Positions 8,687 through 17,666 of a stretch of 64,000 nt of DNA are shown one piece after another (within the stretch, counting starts at the first letter, position 1; each line of letters starts with the position of its first letter). The DNA lies in contig NZ_BAABLK010000027.1 in assembly GCF_039544305.1 (NCBI RefSeq), positions 193,299 through 257,298 of the forward strand. Direction: 5' to 3'. The DNA comes from Paeniglutamicibacter antarcticus_C (GTDB lineage Bacteria > Actinomycetota > Actinomycetes > Actinomycetales > Micrococcaceae). The translations under genes and the position numbers were made by a program. The notes under the pieces were generated by a model. The model made no database searches. It was not told the DNA's origin and worked only from the letters and a program-made list of their open reading frames with translations.

Positions 8687-10204
8687 GTGTTGAAATTTAT
8701 CTCGAAAAGGCTGATTGCCTCCCTCGGCATTCTGCTTGCCGCCTCCTTCCTCCTCTACGTTTTGGTCATCAACTCGGGGGATCCCTTGGCCGGACTGCGT
8801 GAGTCCATCGCCGATAACCGCGATTACCTGATGGCCCAGCGAAGCGACTACATGAACCTGGACCAGCCGTGGTATCAGCGCTACTGGACCTGGCTCGTGG
8901 GAGTGGCCGGTTGCTTTGCGCTCAAATGCGACCTGGGAACGAACATCAACGGCGTCGAAGTCAACGGAATGTTGGCGGCGGCAGCTGCATCAACAATGCG
9001 CCTGGTCGTCCTGGCCACCGTGCTGGCCGCGATCTTCGGCATTGCCATCGGTGTGCTGACGGCCATCCGCCAATATTCCGGCCTCGACTACGGTGTCACG
9101 TTCCTGACGTTCTTGTTCTTCTCTCTTCCGGTTTTCTGGGCAGCTGTGATGCTCAAGGAATACATGGCCATTGGATACAACGACTGGATGAAGGACCCTG
9201 CGTTCTCAACGGTGCAAATCATTGTTATCGCGTTGCTGGTGGGCTTCGTGATGCAGGTCTTCCTCGCCGGAAGCTTGCGTCGCCGGGTGATCACCTTCAT
9301 CGTCTCTGCGGCGTTCATCGGCGTGGCCATCCCGTACCTGTTGTGGTTGAACTTCTTCCGATACCCTCAACTTGGGCCAGCCGCCATCGTCTTGTTGTCC
9401 CTCGCTGTGGCATTGAGTGCCACAGCGGTGTCGGTGGGCGTGCGCAATAAGCAGGTGCTCTACCCCGCCTTGATCGCCGTTGCCTTGGGCTTGGGCATCT
9501 ACTACGCCAGCTTCTCGATGCTCAAGAGCCCTACGACGTTAATGCTGGTCATTGGTGGAATCCTTTCCGTCCTCATTCCCGGTGCGATTGGGTACTTCAT
9601 GGGGGGACGCCTGCGTAAGGTCGCGATGACCGTCAGCGCAGTCACCGGCTTCGTGTTTGCCGGATTGACAGTTGTTGACCACATCTTCCGCGCCTGGCCC
9701 GGATTCCTGGCGCTGAAGCCCCGTCCGATCGCCACAATTGGTTCCCAGACCCCGAACTTCACCGGGGATTTCTGGGAGATCTTTCTGGACCGAGGGGCGC
9801 AATTGTTGCTTCCCACCATCTTGCTGGCGGTCATCTCCCTGGCATCCTATTCGCGCTACACGCGTTCATCGATGCTCGAGGTCGGGCAGCAGGACTATAT
9901 CCGGACCGCTCGCTCGAAGGGGTTATCTGAACGCACCGTGATCTTTCGCCATGCATTTCGCAACGCGCTGATCCCAATTGCAACGATCGCCGCCTTCGAC
10001 TTCGCCGGTCTGATCGGCGGAGCGGTGATCACCGAGGCGGTCTTCGGTTGGAAGGGCATGGGGGAAATGTTCCGGACCGGGCTGACGGCCGTGGATCCGG
10101 CCCCGGTCATGGCGTTCTTCCTGGTGACCGGAAGCGCGGCCGTGCTGTTCAACATGCTCGCCGACATCTTCTACGCACTGCTTGACCCAAGGATCCGGGT
10201 ATGA
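8687..10204 (+). CDS. Peptide ABC transporter permease, DppB type with extra membrane segments
   Basis: Membrane protein of 505 residues from a GTG start with AAAGGGA upstream. The N-terminal part (helix, G-D-P-L-A motif, L-D-Q-P-W) and the C-terminal 170 residues (R-T-A-R-S-K-G-L coupling loop, G-G-A-V-I-T-E, L-D-P-R-I-R-V) are ordinary DppB/OppB. Between them lie roughly 170-190 extra residues rich in hydrophobic segments, about residues 165-350, making the protein some 60% longer than the 308-residue permease at 2367. Long versions of this permease seem to occur in other actinobacteria, but what the insert does is unknown. The stop overlaps the next start in ATGA. Confidence 0.88.
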   Translation: MLKFISKRLIASLGILLAASFLLYVLVINSGDPLAGLRESIADNRDYLMAQRSDYMNLDQPWYQRYWTWLVGVAGCFALKCDLGTNINGVEVNGMLAAAAASTMRLVVLATVLAAIFGIAIGVLTAIRQYSGLDYGVTFLTFLFFSLPVFWAAVMLKEYMAIGYNDWMKDPAFSTVQIIVIALLVGFVMQVFLAGSLRRRVITFIVSAAFIGVAIPYLLWLNFFRYPQLGPAAIVLLSLAVALSATAVSVGVRNKQVLYPALIAVALGLGIYYASFSMLKSPTTLMLVIGGILSVLIPGAIGYFMGGRLRKVAMTVSAVTGFVFAGLTVVDHIFRAWPGFLALKPRPIATIGSQTPNFTGDFWEIFLDRGAQLLLPTILLAVISLASYSRYTRSSMLEVGQQDYIRTARSKGLSERTVIFRHAFRNALIPIATIAAFDFAGLIGGAVITEAVFGWKGMGEMFRTGLTAVDPAPVMAFFLVTGSAAVLFNMLADIFYALLDPRIRV

Positions 10205-11286
10205 GCAAGCACCGCGACAACGACGAGCTGCGAGGTCCATCGGACATGAACCCTGAAACCCCACCCAACGATCAACAGCTCGTCTCCTTGGTCGAGGTAG
10301 AGGACGCGGAACTGGCCCGCAAGGAAGGCGAGTCCAAGAGCCAGAGCCAACTGGTCCGCCGTCGCTTCCTTAACCACAAAGCGGCCATGATCTCCTCGGT
10401 GGTCCTAGTGGTCATTACCCTCACGGCGTTTACCTCCATCGGTTTCGCCGGGATTCCCGGCTGGTGGTCCAAGAGCTACATGATGTCCGGGACGGTCATC
10501 AACGGCGGGGTTCCCACGCTCAGCCTCTGGCCGACTTTCCTGGGAGGCAACGGGATCAACATTGGCGAGAACCCCTTCGGCCAGGACAACACTGGCAAGG
10601 ACTATTTTGCCTTGGTGATGCGCGGCACCCAGAAATCCATCATCATCGCCGTGGTCGTCGGCGGGCTGTCCACCTTCATCGGAGCCATCGTCGGTGCGCT
10701 CGCGGGATACTTCCGCGGCTGGGTCGACGAGGTCCTAATGCGGCTGACGGATTTGTTCATCGTCATCCCGCTGCTGGTGCTTGCGGCTGTGCTCGGCCAG
10801 CTCGCTGGCTCGATCTCCTCATCCATCTTTGCATTGGCACTCGTGCTGGGACTGTTGACTTGGACAGGGCTTGCCCGGCTCGTGCGCGGGGAGATCCTCT
10901 CGCTGCGTGAACGCGAATACGTTGCAGCGGCCCAGGCCATGGGCTCGAAGACGAGCCGCGTGATCTTCAAGCACCTGCTGCCCAACACCATCGGGGTGAT
11001 CGTGGTCAACGCGACCTTCGCGATTGCTGGCGCCATCTTGCTCGAAACAGCGCTGAGCTACTTGGGCTTCGGCGTTGTGGCCCCCGAATCCTCCCTGGGC
11101 CTGTTGATCAGCCAATACCAAAACGCTTTCACCAACCGGCCCTGGCTCTTTTGGTGGCCGGGCATGCTGATCGTGGCGATAGCGTTGAGCGTGAACTTCC
11201 TGGGTGACGGATTGCGCGACGCCTTTGATCCGCGGCAGACCAAAAAGACCAGACGCCGCTCGAAGAAGGAAGAGGCCAACGCATGA
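10201..11286 (+). CDS. Peptide ABC transporter permease, DppC type
   Basis: Permease of 361 residues. It has a charged cytoplasmic tail of about 55 residues (R-R-R-F-L-N-H-K before the first helix), an extracytoplasmic segment with G-Q-D-N-T-G-K-D-Y, and a coupling loop around E-Y-V-A-A-A-Q-A-M-G. It ends G-D-G-L-R-D-A-F-D-P followed by a basic tail. Its ATG overlaps the previous stop (10201-10204) and its stop overlaps the ATPase start (11283-11286), so the three genes are translationally coupled. Confidence 0.9.
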   Translation: MSKHRDNDELRGPSDMNPETPPNDQQLVSLVEVEDAELARKEGESKSQSQLVRRRFLNHKAAMISSVVLVVITLTAFTSIGFAGIPGWWSKSYMMSGTVINGGVPTLSLWPTFLGGNGINIGENPFGQDNTGKDYFALVMRGTQKSIIIAVVVGGLSTFIGAIVGALAGYFRGWVDEVLMRLTDLFIVIPLLVLAAVLGQLAGSISSSIFALALVLGLLTWTGLARLVRGEILSLREREYVAAAQAMGSKTSRVIFKHLLPNTIGVIVVNATFAIAGAILLETALSYLGFGVVAPESSLGLLISQYQNAFTNRPWLFWWPGMLIVAIALSVNFLGDGLRDAFDPRQTKKTRRRSKKEEANA

Positions 11287-12986
11287 GCATCTCTACTCCG
11301 CTGCCCAGCGAAACCGCAACTGCGCTGAAGTTCGAAAACCTCAGCGTCACCTTCGAGACCGAGTTCGCCGACGTGCACGCTGTCAAGGGCATATCCCTTG
11401 AGGTCTACCCCGGAGAGGTCGTGGCCCTGGTCGGGGAGTCTGGTTCGGGCAAATCGGTGACCTCTACCGCTGCCATCGGCCTGCTGCCGCCCAACGCCTA
11501 TATCACCGGCAAGGCAATGGTCGGTGGGATCAACGTGGTTGGCATGGCCGAAAACAAGATGCGCAAGATGCGCGCCACGGAGATCGCCATGGTATTCCAG
11601 GAGCCCATGACCGCGCTGAACCCGGTGCTGACCATCGAGCGCCAGCTCACCGAATCCTTGGAGCTGCACGGACTGGCCTATGGCCGCGAAGCAACCGAGC
11701 GGGCGATCGAGCTGCTGGAAATGGTAGGCATCCCCGAGCCGGGCAAACGCATCAAACAATACCCCCACCAGTTCTCCGGCGGACAGCGCCAGCGCGTCGT
11801 GATCGCCATGGCGATCTCCTGCGATCCCAAGGTCATCATTGCCGATGAACCGACAACGGCACTGGATGTCACGGTGCAGGCGGAGATCCTGGATTTGCTG
11901 CGCGAGCTCAAGGACAGGTTGAACACCGGCATCCTGCTGATCACCCACAACATGGGCGTGGTCGCCGACCTGGCGGACCGCGTCGCGGTGATGTTCCGCG
12001 GATCGCTAGTGGAGACTGGCACCGTGGAACAGGTGCTCAACCACCCCGAGCACCCGTACACGCAAAAGCTGCTCGCCTCGGTGCCACGGTTGGAAACCCT
12101 TGAATTGGGAGAAACCTGGGAATCGAAGCCGGCCGATATCATCGACCCGAAGCGCGAACTGGTGCTCGAAGCCAGGAACCTGGTGCTGGAATACGATATG
12201 CGTGGCACCAAGTTCCGTGCTGTCGATGATGTCTCGTTCGAACTTGCGCGCGGGGAGATCCTAGGCATTGTGGGCGAATCGGGTTCGGGCAAGTCCACCG
12301 TCGCCAAGGCAGTGCTCGGATTGCTGCCCGTTGCCTCGGGAGTGCTGGCGGTCCAGGGCACCAACCTTGCCTCGCTTCGCCCACGGGCCGCGAGGAAGAT
12401 CCGTGCAAAGATCGGGGTGATCTTCCAGGACCCGGCAGCCTCGCTGGATCCACGCTTCCCGATCGGCGACTGCATCACCGAGCCAATGGTGGTGCACAAG
12501 GTCGGCACCCGCGTCGAGCGCATCAAGCGCGCTGAGGAGCTACTCGATGCAGTGCACCTGCCGCGTTCGGTGATCAACCGCTATCCGCACGAACTCTCCG
12601 GCGGGCAGCGACAGCGCGTATGCATTGCCCGTGCGCTGACCCTTGACCCGGAACTGCTCATTGCAGATGAGCCGACTAGTGCGTTGGATGTCTCCGTCCA
12701 GGCCGCAGTGCTGGAAATGATCCAGGAACTACAGGTCCGTTATGAGTTCGCTTGCCTGTTCGTGAGCCACGACCTGGCCGTCGTGGATCTGCTGGCACAC
12801 AACGTGGTCGTCATGAAGGACGGCAAGTCGATGGAACAAGGCAGGGTGTCCGATGTGCTGCACGCACCACAGCACGACTACACTCGCCGGCTGCTGGCGG
12901 CGGCACCGGTCCCGGAACCAAAGGAACAGGCCCAACGCCGTGAGGCGCGCCGTCTGTTGCTGGCTGCGGAGCATCCGGACAGCTGA
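11283..12986 (+). CDS. Peptide ABC transporter ATPase, fused DppD-DppF type, second operon
   Basis: Double ATPase of 567 residues. Domain 1: Walker A G-E-S-G-S-G-K-S-V near residue 51, signature F-S-G-G-Q-R-Q-R, Walker B I-I-A-D-E-P-T-T-A-L-D. Domain 2: Walker A G-E-S-G-S-G-K-S-T near 330, signature L-S-G-G-Q-R-Q-R, Walker B L-I-A-D-E-P-T-S-A-L-D. Both catalytic sites look intact. It completes the transporter encoded from 6760. Gene order and fusion match the first operon, suggesting an old duplication of the whole cassette followed by divergence. Confidence 0.93.
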   Translation: MSISTPLPSETATALKFENLSVTFETEFADVHAVKGISLEVYPGEVVALVGESGSGKSVTSTAAIGLLPPNAYITGKAMVGGINVVGMAENKMRKMRATEIAMVFQEPMTALNPVLTIERQLTESLELHGLAYGREATERAIELLEMVGIPEPGKRIKQYPHQFSGGQRQRVVIAMAISCDPKVIIADEPTTALDVTVQAEILDLLRELKDRLNTGILLITHNMGVVADLADRVAVMFRGSLVETGTVEQVLNHPEHPYTQKLLASVPRLETLELGETWESKPADIIDPKRELVLEARNLVLEYDMRGTKFRAVDDVSFELARGEILGIVGESGSGKSTVAKAVLGLLPVASGVLAVQGTNLASLRPRAARKIRAKIGVIFQDPAASLDPRFPIGDCITEPMVVHKVGTRVERIKRAEELLDAVHLPRSVINRYPHELSGGQRQRVCIARALTLDPELLIADEPTSALDVSVQAAVLEMIQELQVRYEFACLFVSHDLAVVDLLAHNVVVMKDGKSMEQGRVSDVLHAPQHDYTRRLLAAAPVPEPKEQAQRREARRLLLAAEHPDS

Positions 12987-13007
12987 GAACACCGCGGGCA
13001 ATGACAT

Positions 13008-13044
13008 AGGCCAGGATCCCCGGTTCGGGGTTCCTGGCCTTTTC
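13008..13044. terminator. Terminator between convergent peptide operon and GNAT gene
   Basis: Arms 13008-13022 and 13026-13040 form a 15-bp stem with one T/T mismatch and a 3-base loop, followed by TTTT on the plus strand. The genes on either side converge, and the stem could serve both. Confidence 0.85.
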
Positions 13045-13083
13045 GTTGCCCTTCGATGCGGGGCATGGTGCGCATGGCAGGAG

Positions 13084-13554
13084 CTAGTTGAGCTCCATGA
13101 CGTATTCCTTGACGACCGCGGCGCGCGCGTGGGAGAACTCGGCTGTCTCGTCAACGACCTTGAAACCACGTCGTTCCAAGACCTTGATGGAACCGATGTT
13201 GTCTTCCGGGACCCGGGCGTGCAACGGCCGAGCCTCGTACTCGGCCAGGAAGGCATCCACGGCCGAAGTCGTGATGCCCTTGCCCCAGAACCGCCGGGCA
13301 ATCCAGAAGGTGATCTCCGGGATGTCCTCGTGTTCGAAGACCAAGATGGAACCGGCGACCTCGCCGTTGCTTTCGATGGTGCGCACAACGACCTTCGGGT
13401 CGTTGGCGATCGAACCCCAGTGGTGGTCGAATACCCCGCGGTCCGCCGGGTTCCGGGCCGTGAAGGCGGCCATGAGGTTGGCTTCGGGGTCCTGCTGGTG
13501 TTCGAAGAACTGATCCAGGTCTTCGGGCTGCAAAGGCCGTAGCTGCACGGTCAC
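13084..13554 (-). CDS. GNAT-family N-acetyltransferase (RimJ/RimL-like)
   Basis: A 156-residue acetyltransferase of the RimJ/RimL-like group. It has the family pattern: L-R-P-L-Q-P-E-D at the N-terminus, a central V-A-G-S-I-L-V-F strand, the acetyl-CoA loop region F-W-G-K-G-I-T-T-S-A-V (variant of Q-x-x-G-x-G/A) near residue 90, and N-I-G-S-I-K-V-L-E-R-R-G-F near 117, the classic end of motif A/B. The acceptor (protein N-terminus, antibiotic or small molecule) cannot be told. It lies upstream of, and on the same strand as, no obvious partner; the TetR gene behind it is 31 bp away and may be co-transcribed. Confidence 0.85.
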   Translation of the reverse strand: MTVQLRPLQPEDLDQFFEHQQDPEANLMAAFTARNPADRGVFDHHWGSIANDPKVVVRTIESNGEVAGSILVFEHEDIPEITFWIARRFWGKGITTSAVDAFLAEYEARPLHARVPEDNIGSIKVLERRGFKVVDETAEFSHARAAVVKEYVMELN

Positions 13555-13585
13555 TGCCTCTCTCGTTGTGGTGGTCGTCTGATCC

Positions 13586-14218
13586 CTAGCCTACCGGTGT
13601 AAACAACGCCGATGCCGCCATCTGGTTCAGCAGTTTGCGCAAACCTGCCTTCGAAGTGCGCGGGGAGTGGGCCGAATGAGCGGTGGAGTTCAGTAATCCG
13701 AAGGCGGCGTGCGCCCGGAACCTGATGACCGCAGGGGTTTCCTGCGGGTGGATCCGGTGGAGTTGCTCGGTCCACAGGGCGATGTAGGCACGCTGGAGCT
13801 TGCGCACCAATTGCAGTTCCGCCGCGGGAAGGGTTTCCAGGTTCCGGTCCTGGACCTGGATGATGTCGGGTTTGGCCAGGGCAAAATCCACGTGGAAGGC
13901 GATGAGCGCCTTGAGGGCCTGTTCGGCGTTGCCGCCGGTCTTGGCAACCTGCTCCCCGCCGTCGAGCAGGTCTTGGCTGACCCCTACAAGCAGGGCAGTG
14001 AGCACGGCTGGCTTGCCGGAAAAGTGTCGGTATACGGCCGGTCCGCTGATGCCGCACGCGGCCCCGAGATCCTCGAGCGAGACCCCGGAGTAGCCATGGA
14101 TGGCAAAAAGCCGGGTTGCCTCGGCCAAGAGGTCTTCGCGACGTTGAGCCTTGGCACGTTCGCGATCGGTTGCTGCCGGGTCCTTGCCGCTGCCCTTCAC
14201 GCCGTGGTGCTCCTTCAT
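13586..14218 (-). CDS. TetR-family transcriptional regulator
   Basis: 210 residues from the ATG at 14218. The N-terminal helix-turn-helix is clear: E-A-T-R-L-F-A-I-H-G-Y-S-G-V-S-L, then G-I-S-G-P-A-V-Y-R-H-F as recognition helix. The C-terminal ligand domain is unassigned. The frame stays open to a TTG at 14281, which would add 21 residues, but that TTG has no ribosome binding site; the ATG is preferred although its own site is weak. It diverges from the acyl-CoA dehydrogenase gene at 14482. TetR regulators in this position often control fatty-acid or branched-chain acyl-CoA catabolism, so the dehydrogenase is the likely target (inference). Confidence 0.85.
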   Translation of the reverse strand: MKEHHGVKGSGKDPAATDRERAKAQRREDLLAEATRLFAIHGYSGVSLEDLGAACGISGPAVYRHFSGKPAVLTALLVGVSQDLLDGGEQVAKTGGNAEQALKALIAFHVDFALAKPDIIQVQDRNLETLPAAELQLVRKLQRAYIALWTEQLHRIHPQETPAVIRFRAHAAFGLLNSTAHSAHSPRTSKAGLRKLLNQMAASALFTPVG

Positions 14219-14481
14219 GCCGCTGGTCCCGAACGCCGGGGAAAAACCGGCGGTGGCTATCCTTCCTCGAAGGCTAGACAAGTGTGCGCTACGCCACTAC
14301 CCTCGAGTTCAGTTAATGATCACTAACAATACGTGGTCGCCGGCCAAAGCCCAAGCGGGTCGCCATCGCACCGCGCACCGGCTTTGGCCCAACACCGGCA
14401 CGGCGCATAACCCGCGTTAGTGACGGCTGGCGGCCAGCAAGCGGGCATACACGCCCAGAAACGAAAGGGGAACCGGCGATC

Positions 14482-15645
14482 ATGATCAGCCTGGAACTTA
14501 ACGAGGACTACCAAGAGCTCACCAAGACGGTTCGCGAGTTTGCCAACGAAGTCGTCGCTCCGGTCTCGGCCAAGCACGATGCCGAGCATTCCTTCCCCTA
14601 CTCCGTCATGAAACAGATGGGCGAGCTGGGCCTGTTCGGGCTGCCCTTCAGCGAGGACTTCGGAGGCATGGGAGGGGACTACTTCGCCTTGTCCCTGGCC
14701 ATCGAGGAACTCGCCCGCGTTGACCAGTCGGTGGCCATCACCTTGGAGGCCGGCGTCAGCCTGGGAGCCATGCCGATCTACTGCTTCGGCAACCAAGCAC
14801 AGAAGGAGCGCTGGCTTCCGGCCCTGTGCGCGGGGACCGAGCTGGCCGGTTTCGGCCTCACCGAGTCAGGTGCTGGTTCCGACGCCGGAGGCACCGCGAC
14901 CACCGCGGTCTTGAAGGACGGCTCCTGGGTGATCAACGGAGCCAAGGAATTCATCACCAACAGCGGTACCGATATTTCCACCCTCGTCACCGTCACCGCC
15001 GTCACCGGAACCCACAAACGGGACGACGGATCCACCGCCAAGGAAATATCCACCCTACTGGTGCCTCGTGAAACCCCCGGGTACAACGTCGAACCCGCCT
15101 ACGACAAGGTCGGCTGGCGTGCCTCGGACACCCACCCGCTGCGCTTCGAGGAGGCCACAGTTCCCGAGGAAAACCTTCTGGGAGAGCAGGGACGTGGGTA
15201 CGCGAACTTCCTCTCGATCCTGGACGAAGGCCGCATCGCCATTGCTGCACTGGGCACCGGTGCCGCGCAGGGATGCCTGGACGAGGCAACGGCCTACGCC
15301 AAGACCCGCACCGCCTTTGGCCGCACCATCGGATCCAACCAAGGGATCTCCTTCAAGTTGGCCCGCATGGCCGCCCGTGTTCACACCTCGCGCCTGGCCT
15401 ACTACTGTGCCGCGGCGAGGATGCTTGCCGGCAAGGACTTCAAGACAGAGGCCGCCATCGCCAAGCTGGTCGCCGGCGAAGCGGCAATGGACAACGCACG
15501 CGACGCCACGCAGATCTTCGGCGGCTACGGGTTCATGAATGAGACGCTGGTGGCCCGGCACTACAGGGATTCGAAGATCCTGGAAATCGGGGAAGGCACC
15601 ACCGAGGTGCAGTTGCTGCTGATCGCCCGCTCGCTGGGACTATAG
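14482..15645 (+). CDS. Acyl-CoA dehydrogenase
   Basis: FAD-dependent enzyme of 387 residues that introduces the 2,3-double bond into an acyl-CoA and passes electrons to ETF. The family signatures are present: F-G-L-T-E-S-G-A-G-S-D near residue 130, the substrate/FAD segment D-K-V-G-W-R-A-S-D-T near 207, and Q-I-F-G-G-Y-G-F near 350. The catalytic Glu sits in G-E-G-T-T-E-V at about residue 373. It resembles short-chain or isovaleryl/isobutyryl enzymes, but chain-length specificity is not readable. GAAAGGGG upstream of ATG 14482 supports the start. The divergent TetR gene is the likely regulator. Confidence 0.92.
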   Translation: MISLELNEDYQELTKTVREFANEVVAPVSAKHDAEHSFPYSVMKQMGELGLFGLPFSEDFGGMGGDYFALSLAIEELARVDQSVAITLEAGVSLGAMPIYCFGNQAQKERWLPALCAGTELAGFGLTESGAGSDAGGTATTAVLKDGSWVINGAKEFITNSGTDISTLVTVTAVTGTHKRDDGSTAKEISTLLVPRETPGYNVEPAYDKVGWRASDTHPLRFEEATVPEENLLGEQGRGYANFLSILDEGRIAIAALGTGAAQGCLDEATAYAKTRTAFGRTIGSNQGISFKLARMAARVHTSRLAYYCAAARMLAGKDFKTEAAIAKLVAGEAAMDNARDATQIFGGYGFMNETLVARHYRDSKILEIGEGTTEVQLLLIARSLGL

Positions 15646-16411
15646 GACAGGCCGGCAGCTATCGCGGGTGTAGCAACGTGTTTGCGGTCGAGGGCACTGT
15701 GGCCCGAGTCGCAACGGGGGAGTCGGCTCATCCAAGCTGGGGGATGCTGCTACCGGCGGGCCTCGTTAACACCTTGAGCCAGAGGGAAGGCGCGTTCGAA
15801 GACTGGGCAGTGCGCTTCGTCCGCTCGCGCGGGATACCGGCTTCGAAAACGGCGTGGCTTTTCACTACCGACCGCAATGGCTGCAGGCCGAGGGAATCGT
15901 TGGCAAGGGCCAGCAAGAGGCGGTTCAAGACCGAGCTGTCAATCGAAGCCCTTGTGGACCGGCTTCCCTGCGGGCATGTGAAGCTGCTGAGAATATGCCG
16001 GCCGATTGCGGGGGCACTATGCAATGCGCGTGAATCGGGCGGCAGGGTAGGTATCGTGACCACCGGGACCGCAGTGCAGCAAAGTCTCAAGATCAAGACG
16101 GTCCGGCTTGGCCCCCATGTCGATGCCGAGCTGATCTCCGAGGCAGACGACGAGAAAAGCCGGCCCCGGAGATCTTCACGATTGCCGCGCGCCGCCTGGG
16201 TAGGTGCCTGGCCGGTGGTTGGATGATCGGGGACCACCCGCAGGCGGACGTTGCCGGAGAGCACGCAGCAGCTCTGGACACGGGCTGGGTTTTGCGGAGA
16301 GCTCGACGGCCAAGGGGCATCGGGTCTCCAACGCGTATGGCGGCAAGCACGGCGCAGCTCGTGGATGCCGTGGTTCGCCCGGGATCCGTCAGTGGTTAAG
16401 GATCGAGCCGT
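15646..16411. other. 766-bp region without a recognisable gene
   Basis: The longest open frames are 15678-16226 on plus (182 codons, GTG start) and 15728-16264 on minus (178 codons, overlapping it). Neither gives a protein with recognisable motifs, hydrophobic segments or a ribosome binding site, and both show scrambled-looking composition. I read the region as non-coding or the remains of a gene that is no longer recognisable. Confidence 0.4.
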
Positions 16412-16903
16412 TCAATCCGCGAGGGACCGGATGTAACGCGCGTTCGCGGCGATGGCTGGTTTGTACCGTTCAATCTCCGGTGACCCGGCACCATCGGCTA
16501 TCACTTCAAGCAATGAAGCGACGGCTTCGTCCAAGCGGCTGGAGGCGTGAAGAGAGATCGCGTGGAACACCGCCAGGGATGCGGAATCCGGGAAGGCTTG
16601 CCGGGCGCGCGTGAAGACATCCAGCGCACCGTCGAACTCACCGAGGTTGCGCAACGTGGATCCGTATTGGACGTAGCATCGGCGCAGCAGATCACCGGAG
16701 AGGCCCGCCCGGAGGGCTTGTTCGTAGTAGGAGCGCGCGGTGTGCCCGTTTCCCGCGGTGTCGTGGGCACCGCCGACTTCGTAGAGCACACGGGCATTTG
16801 CCGGGTGCTCCTCCAGAAGCGGCAACAGTGCATCGATGGTGGGCTGCATGTCCTCCCGGTCGCGAGCGGCGAAGATCCGGTCGAGCTCTTCATCAAGTGT
16901 CAT
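16412..16903 (-). CDS. Tetratricopeptide-repeat protein
   Basis: 163 residues from ATG 16903, built of helical repeats. TPR consensus positions are visible: N-A-R-V-L-Y-E-V-G-G-A-H-D-T-A-G near residue 35, A-R-S-Y-Y-E-Q-A-L, then Y-G-S-T-L-R-N-L-G-E-F-D-G-A-L-D-V-F near 80. Similar short TPR proteins that begin with an E-E-L-D-R-I-F-A-A-R-D type motif are common in Arthrobacter relatives; their role is unknown, presumably protein binding. Further in-frame ATGs at 16924 and 17002 are possible starts; the residues they add do not fit the repeats. Confidence 0.8.
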   Translation of the reverse strand: MTLDEELDRIFAARDREDMQPTIDALLPLLEEHPANARVLYEVGGAHDTAGNGHTARSYYEQALRAGLSGDLLRRCYVQYGSTLRNLGEFDGALDVFTRARQAFPDSASLAVFHAISLHASSRLDEAVASLLEVIADGAGSPEIERYKPAIAANARYIRSLAD

Positions 16904-17064
16904 CCATCCATTGTGCCGTTTCATCGCGGTAGGGGTTTCCGGGCGCCTTCCCCAACACCTGGGATACCGGTGGCGCATCCGGTTCCCGGGAATGGCAGCC
17001 ACGTGCTGCAGGGAAAGTTTGTAGGATACCTAGGGACGGGGTTCCAGTTTACCGGGTCCTGAAC

Positions 17065-17088
17065 GGGCCGCGCCGGAGTGTGCGGCCC
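17065..17088 (+). other. Small GC-rich hairpin upstream of the MaoC gene
   Basis: GGGCCGC (17065-17071) pairs perfectly with GCGGCCC (17082-17088) over a 10-base loop. It lies 48 bases before the MaoC start in the divergent intergenic region, so it could be leader structure; no T run follows. Confidence 0.35.
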
Positions 17089-17135
17089 CCAGGACAAGAC
17101 TCATCGACACGAACAGAAAAGGATGCGTGAGAACC

Positions 17136-17666
17136 ATGGCGGAGAACGAGGACGTACATGAGGTCCACCAACGTGGTCTGTACTTCGATGAACTAGATGC
17201 CGGGGCGGTCTACATCCACTCGCCCGGGCGCACCATGACCGAGGCGGACAACGTCCTGTTCACCACGCTGAGCATGAACACCCAGGCGCTGCACCTGGAT
17301 GCGGCATTCGCCGCGACACAGCCCTTCGGCCGCCGGGTGATGAACTCGATGTTCACCCTGGCCACCATGGTCGGGCAATCGGTCTCCCAGCTGACCCAGG
17401 GAACGTTGATGGGCCAGCTGGGCCTGACCGACGTCGGCTTCCCGCACCCCCTGTTCCCGGGCGACACGCTCTACACCCAAACCCGCATCGTGGACCTGCG
17501 CCCCTCGAATTCCCGTCCGGGGCTCGGGGTGGCGACCTTTGCCCACGTGGGCAAGAACCAGGACGGCATCACCGTGGCGGAAGCGACCCGGGTGTGCCTG
17601 ATGTTCACCCGCGAAGCGCACCAGAAGCACCACGACGCCAGCTACGGCACCGACGACTGGGTCTAA
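17136..17666 (+). CDS. MaoC-family dehydratase (hot-dog fold)
   Basis: 176 residues from ATG 17136. Fold features: an R-T-M-T-E-A-D segment as in MaoC (R)-specific hydratases, then N-T-Q-A-L-H-L-D near residue 50, where the catalytic Asp/His pair usually lies, and F-P-H-P-L-F-P-G-D-T-L near 105. It probably hydrates or dehydrates an enoyl-CoA such as an intermediate of fatty- or dicarboxylic-acid breakdown; the mesaconyl-CoA hydratase group is one possibility. A GTG at 17127 is an alternative start nearer to AAAAGGA. It stands alone and converges with the response regulator gene, the two ends overlapping by 4 bp. Confidence 0.82.
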   Translation: MAENEDVHEVHQRGLYFDELDAGAVYIHSPGRTMTEADNVLFTTLSMNTQALHLDAAFAATQPFGRRVMNSMFTLATMVGQSVSQLTQGTLMGQLGLTDVGFPHPLFPGDTLYTQTRIVDLRPSNSRPGLGVATFAHVGKNQDGITVAEATRVCLMFTREAHQKHHDASYGTDDWV

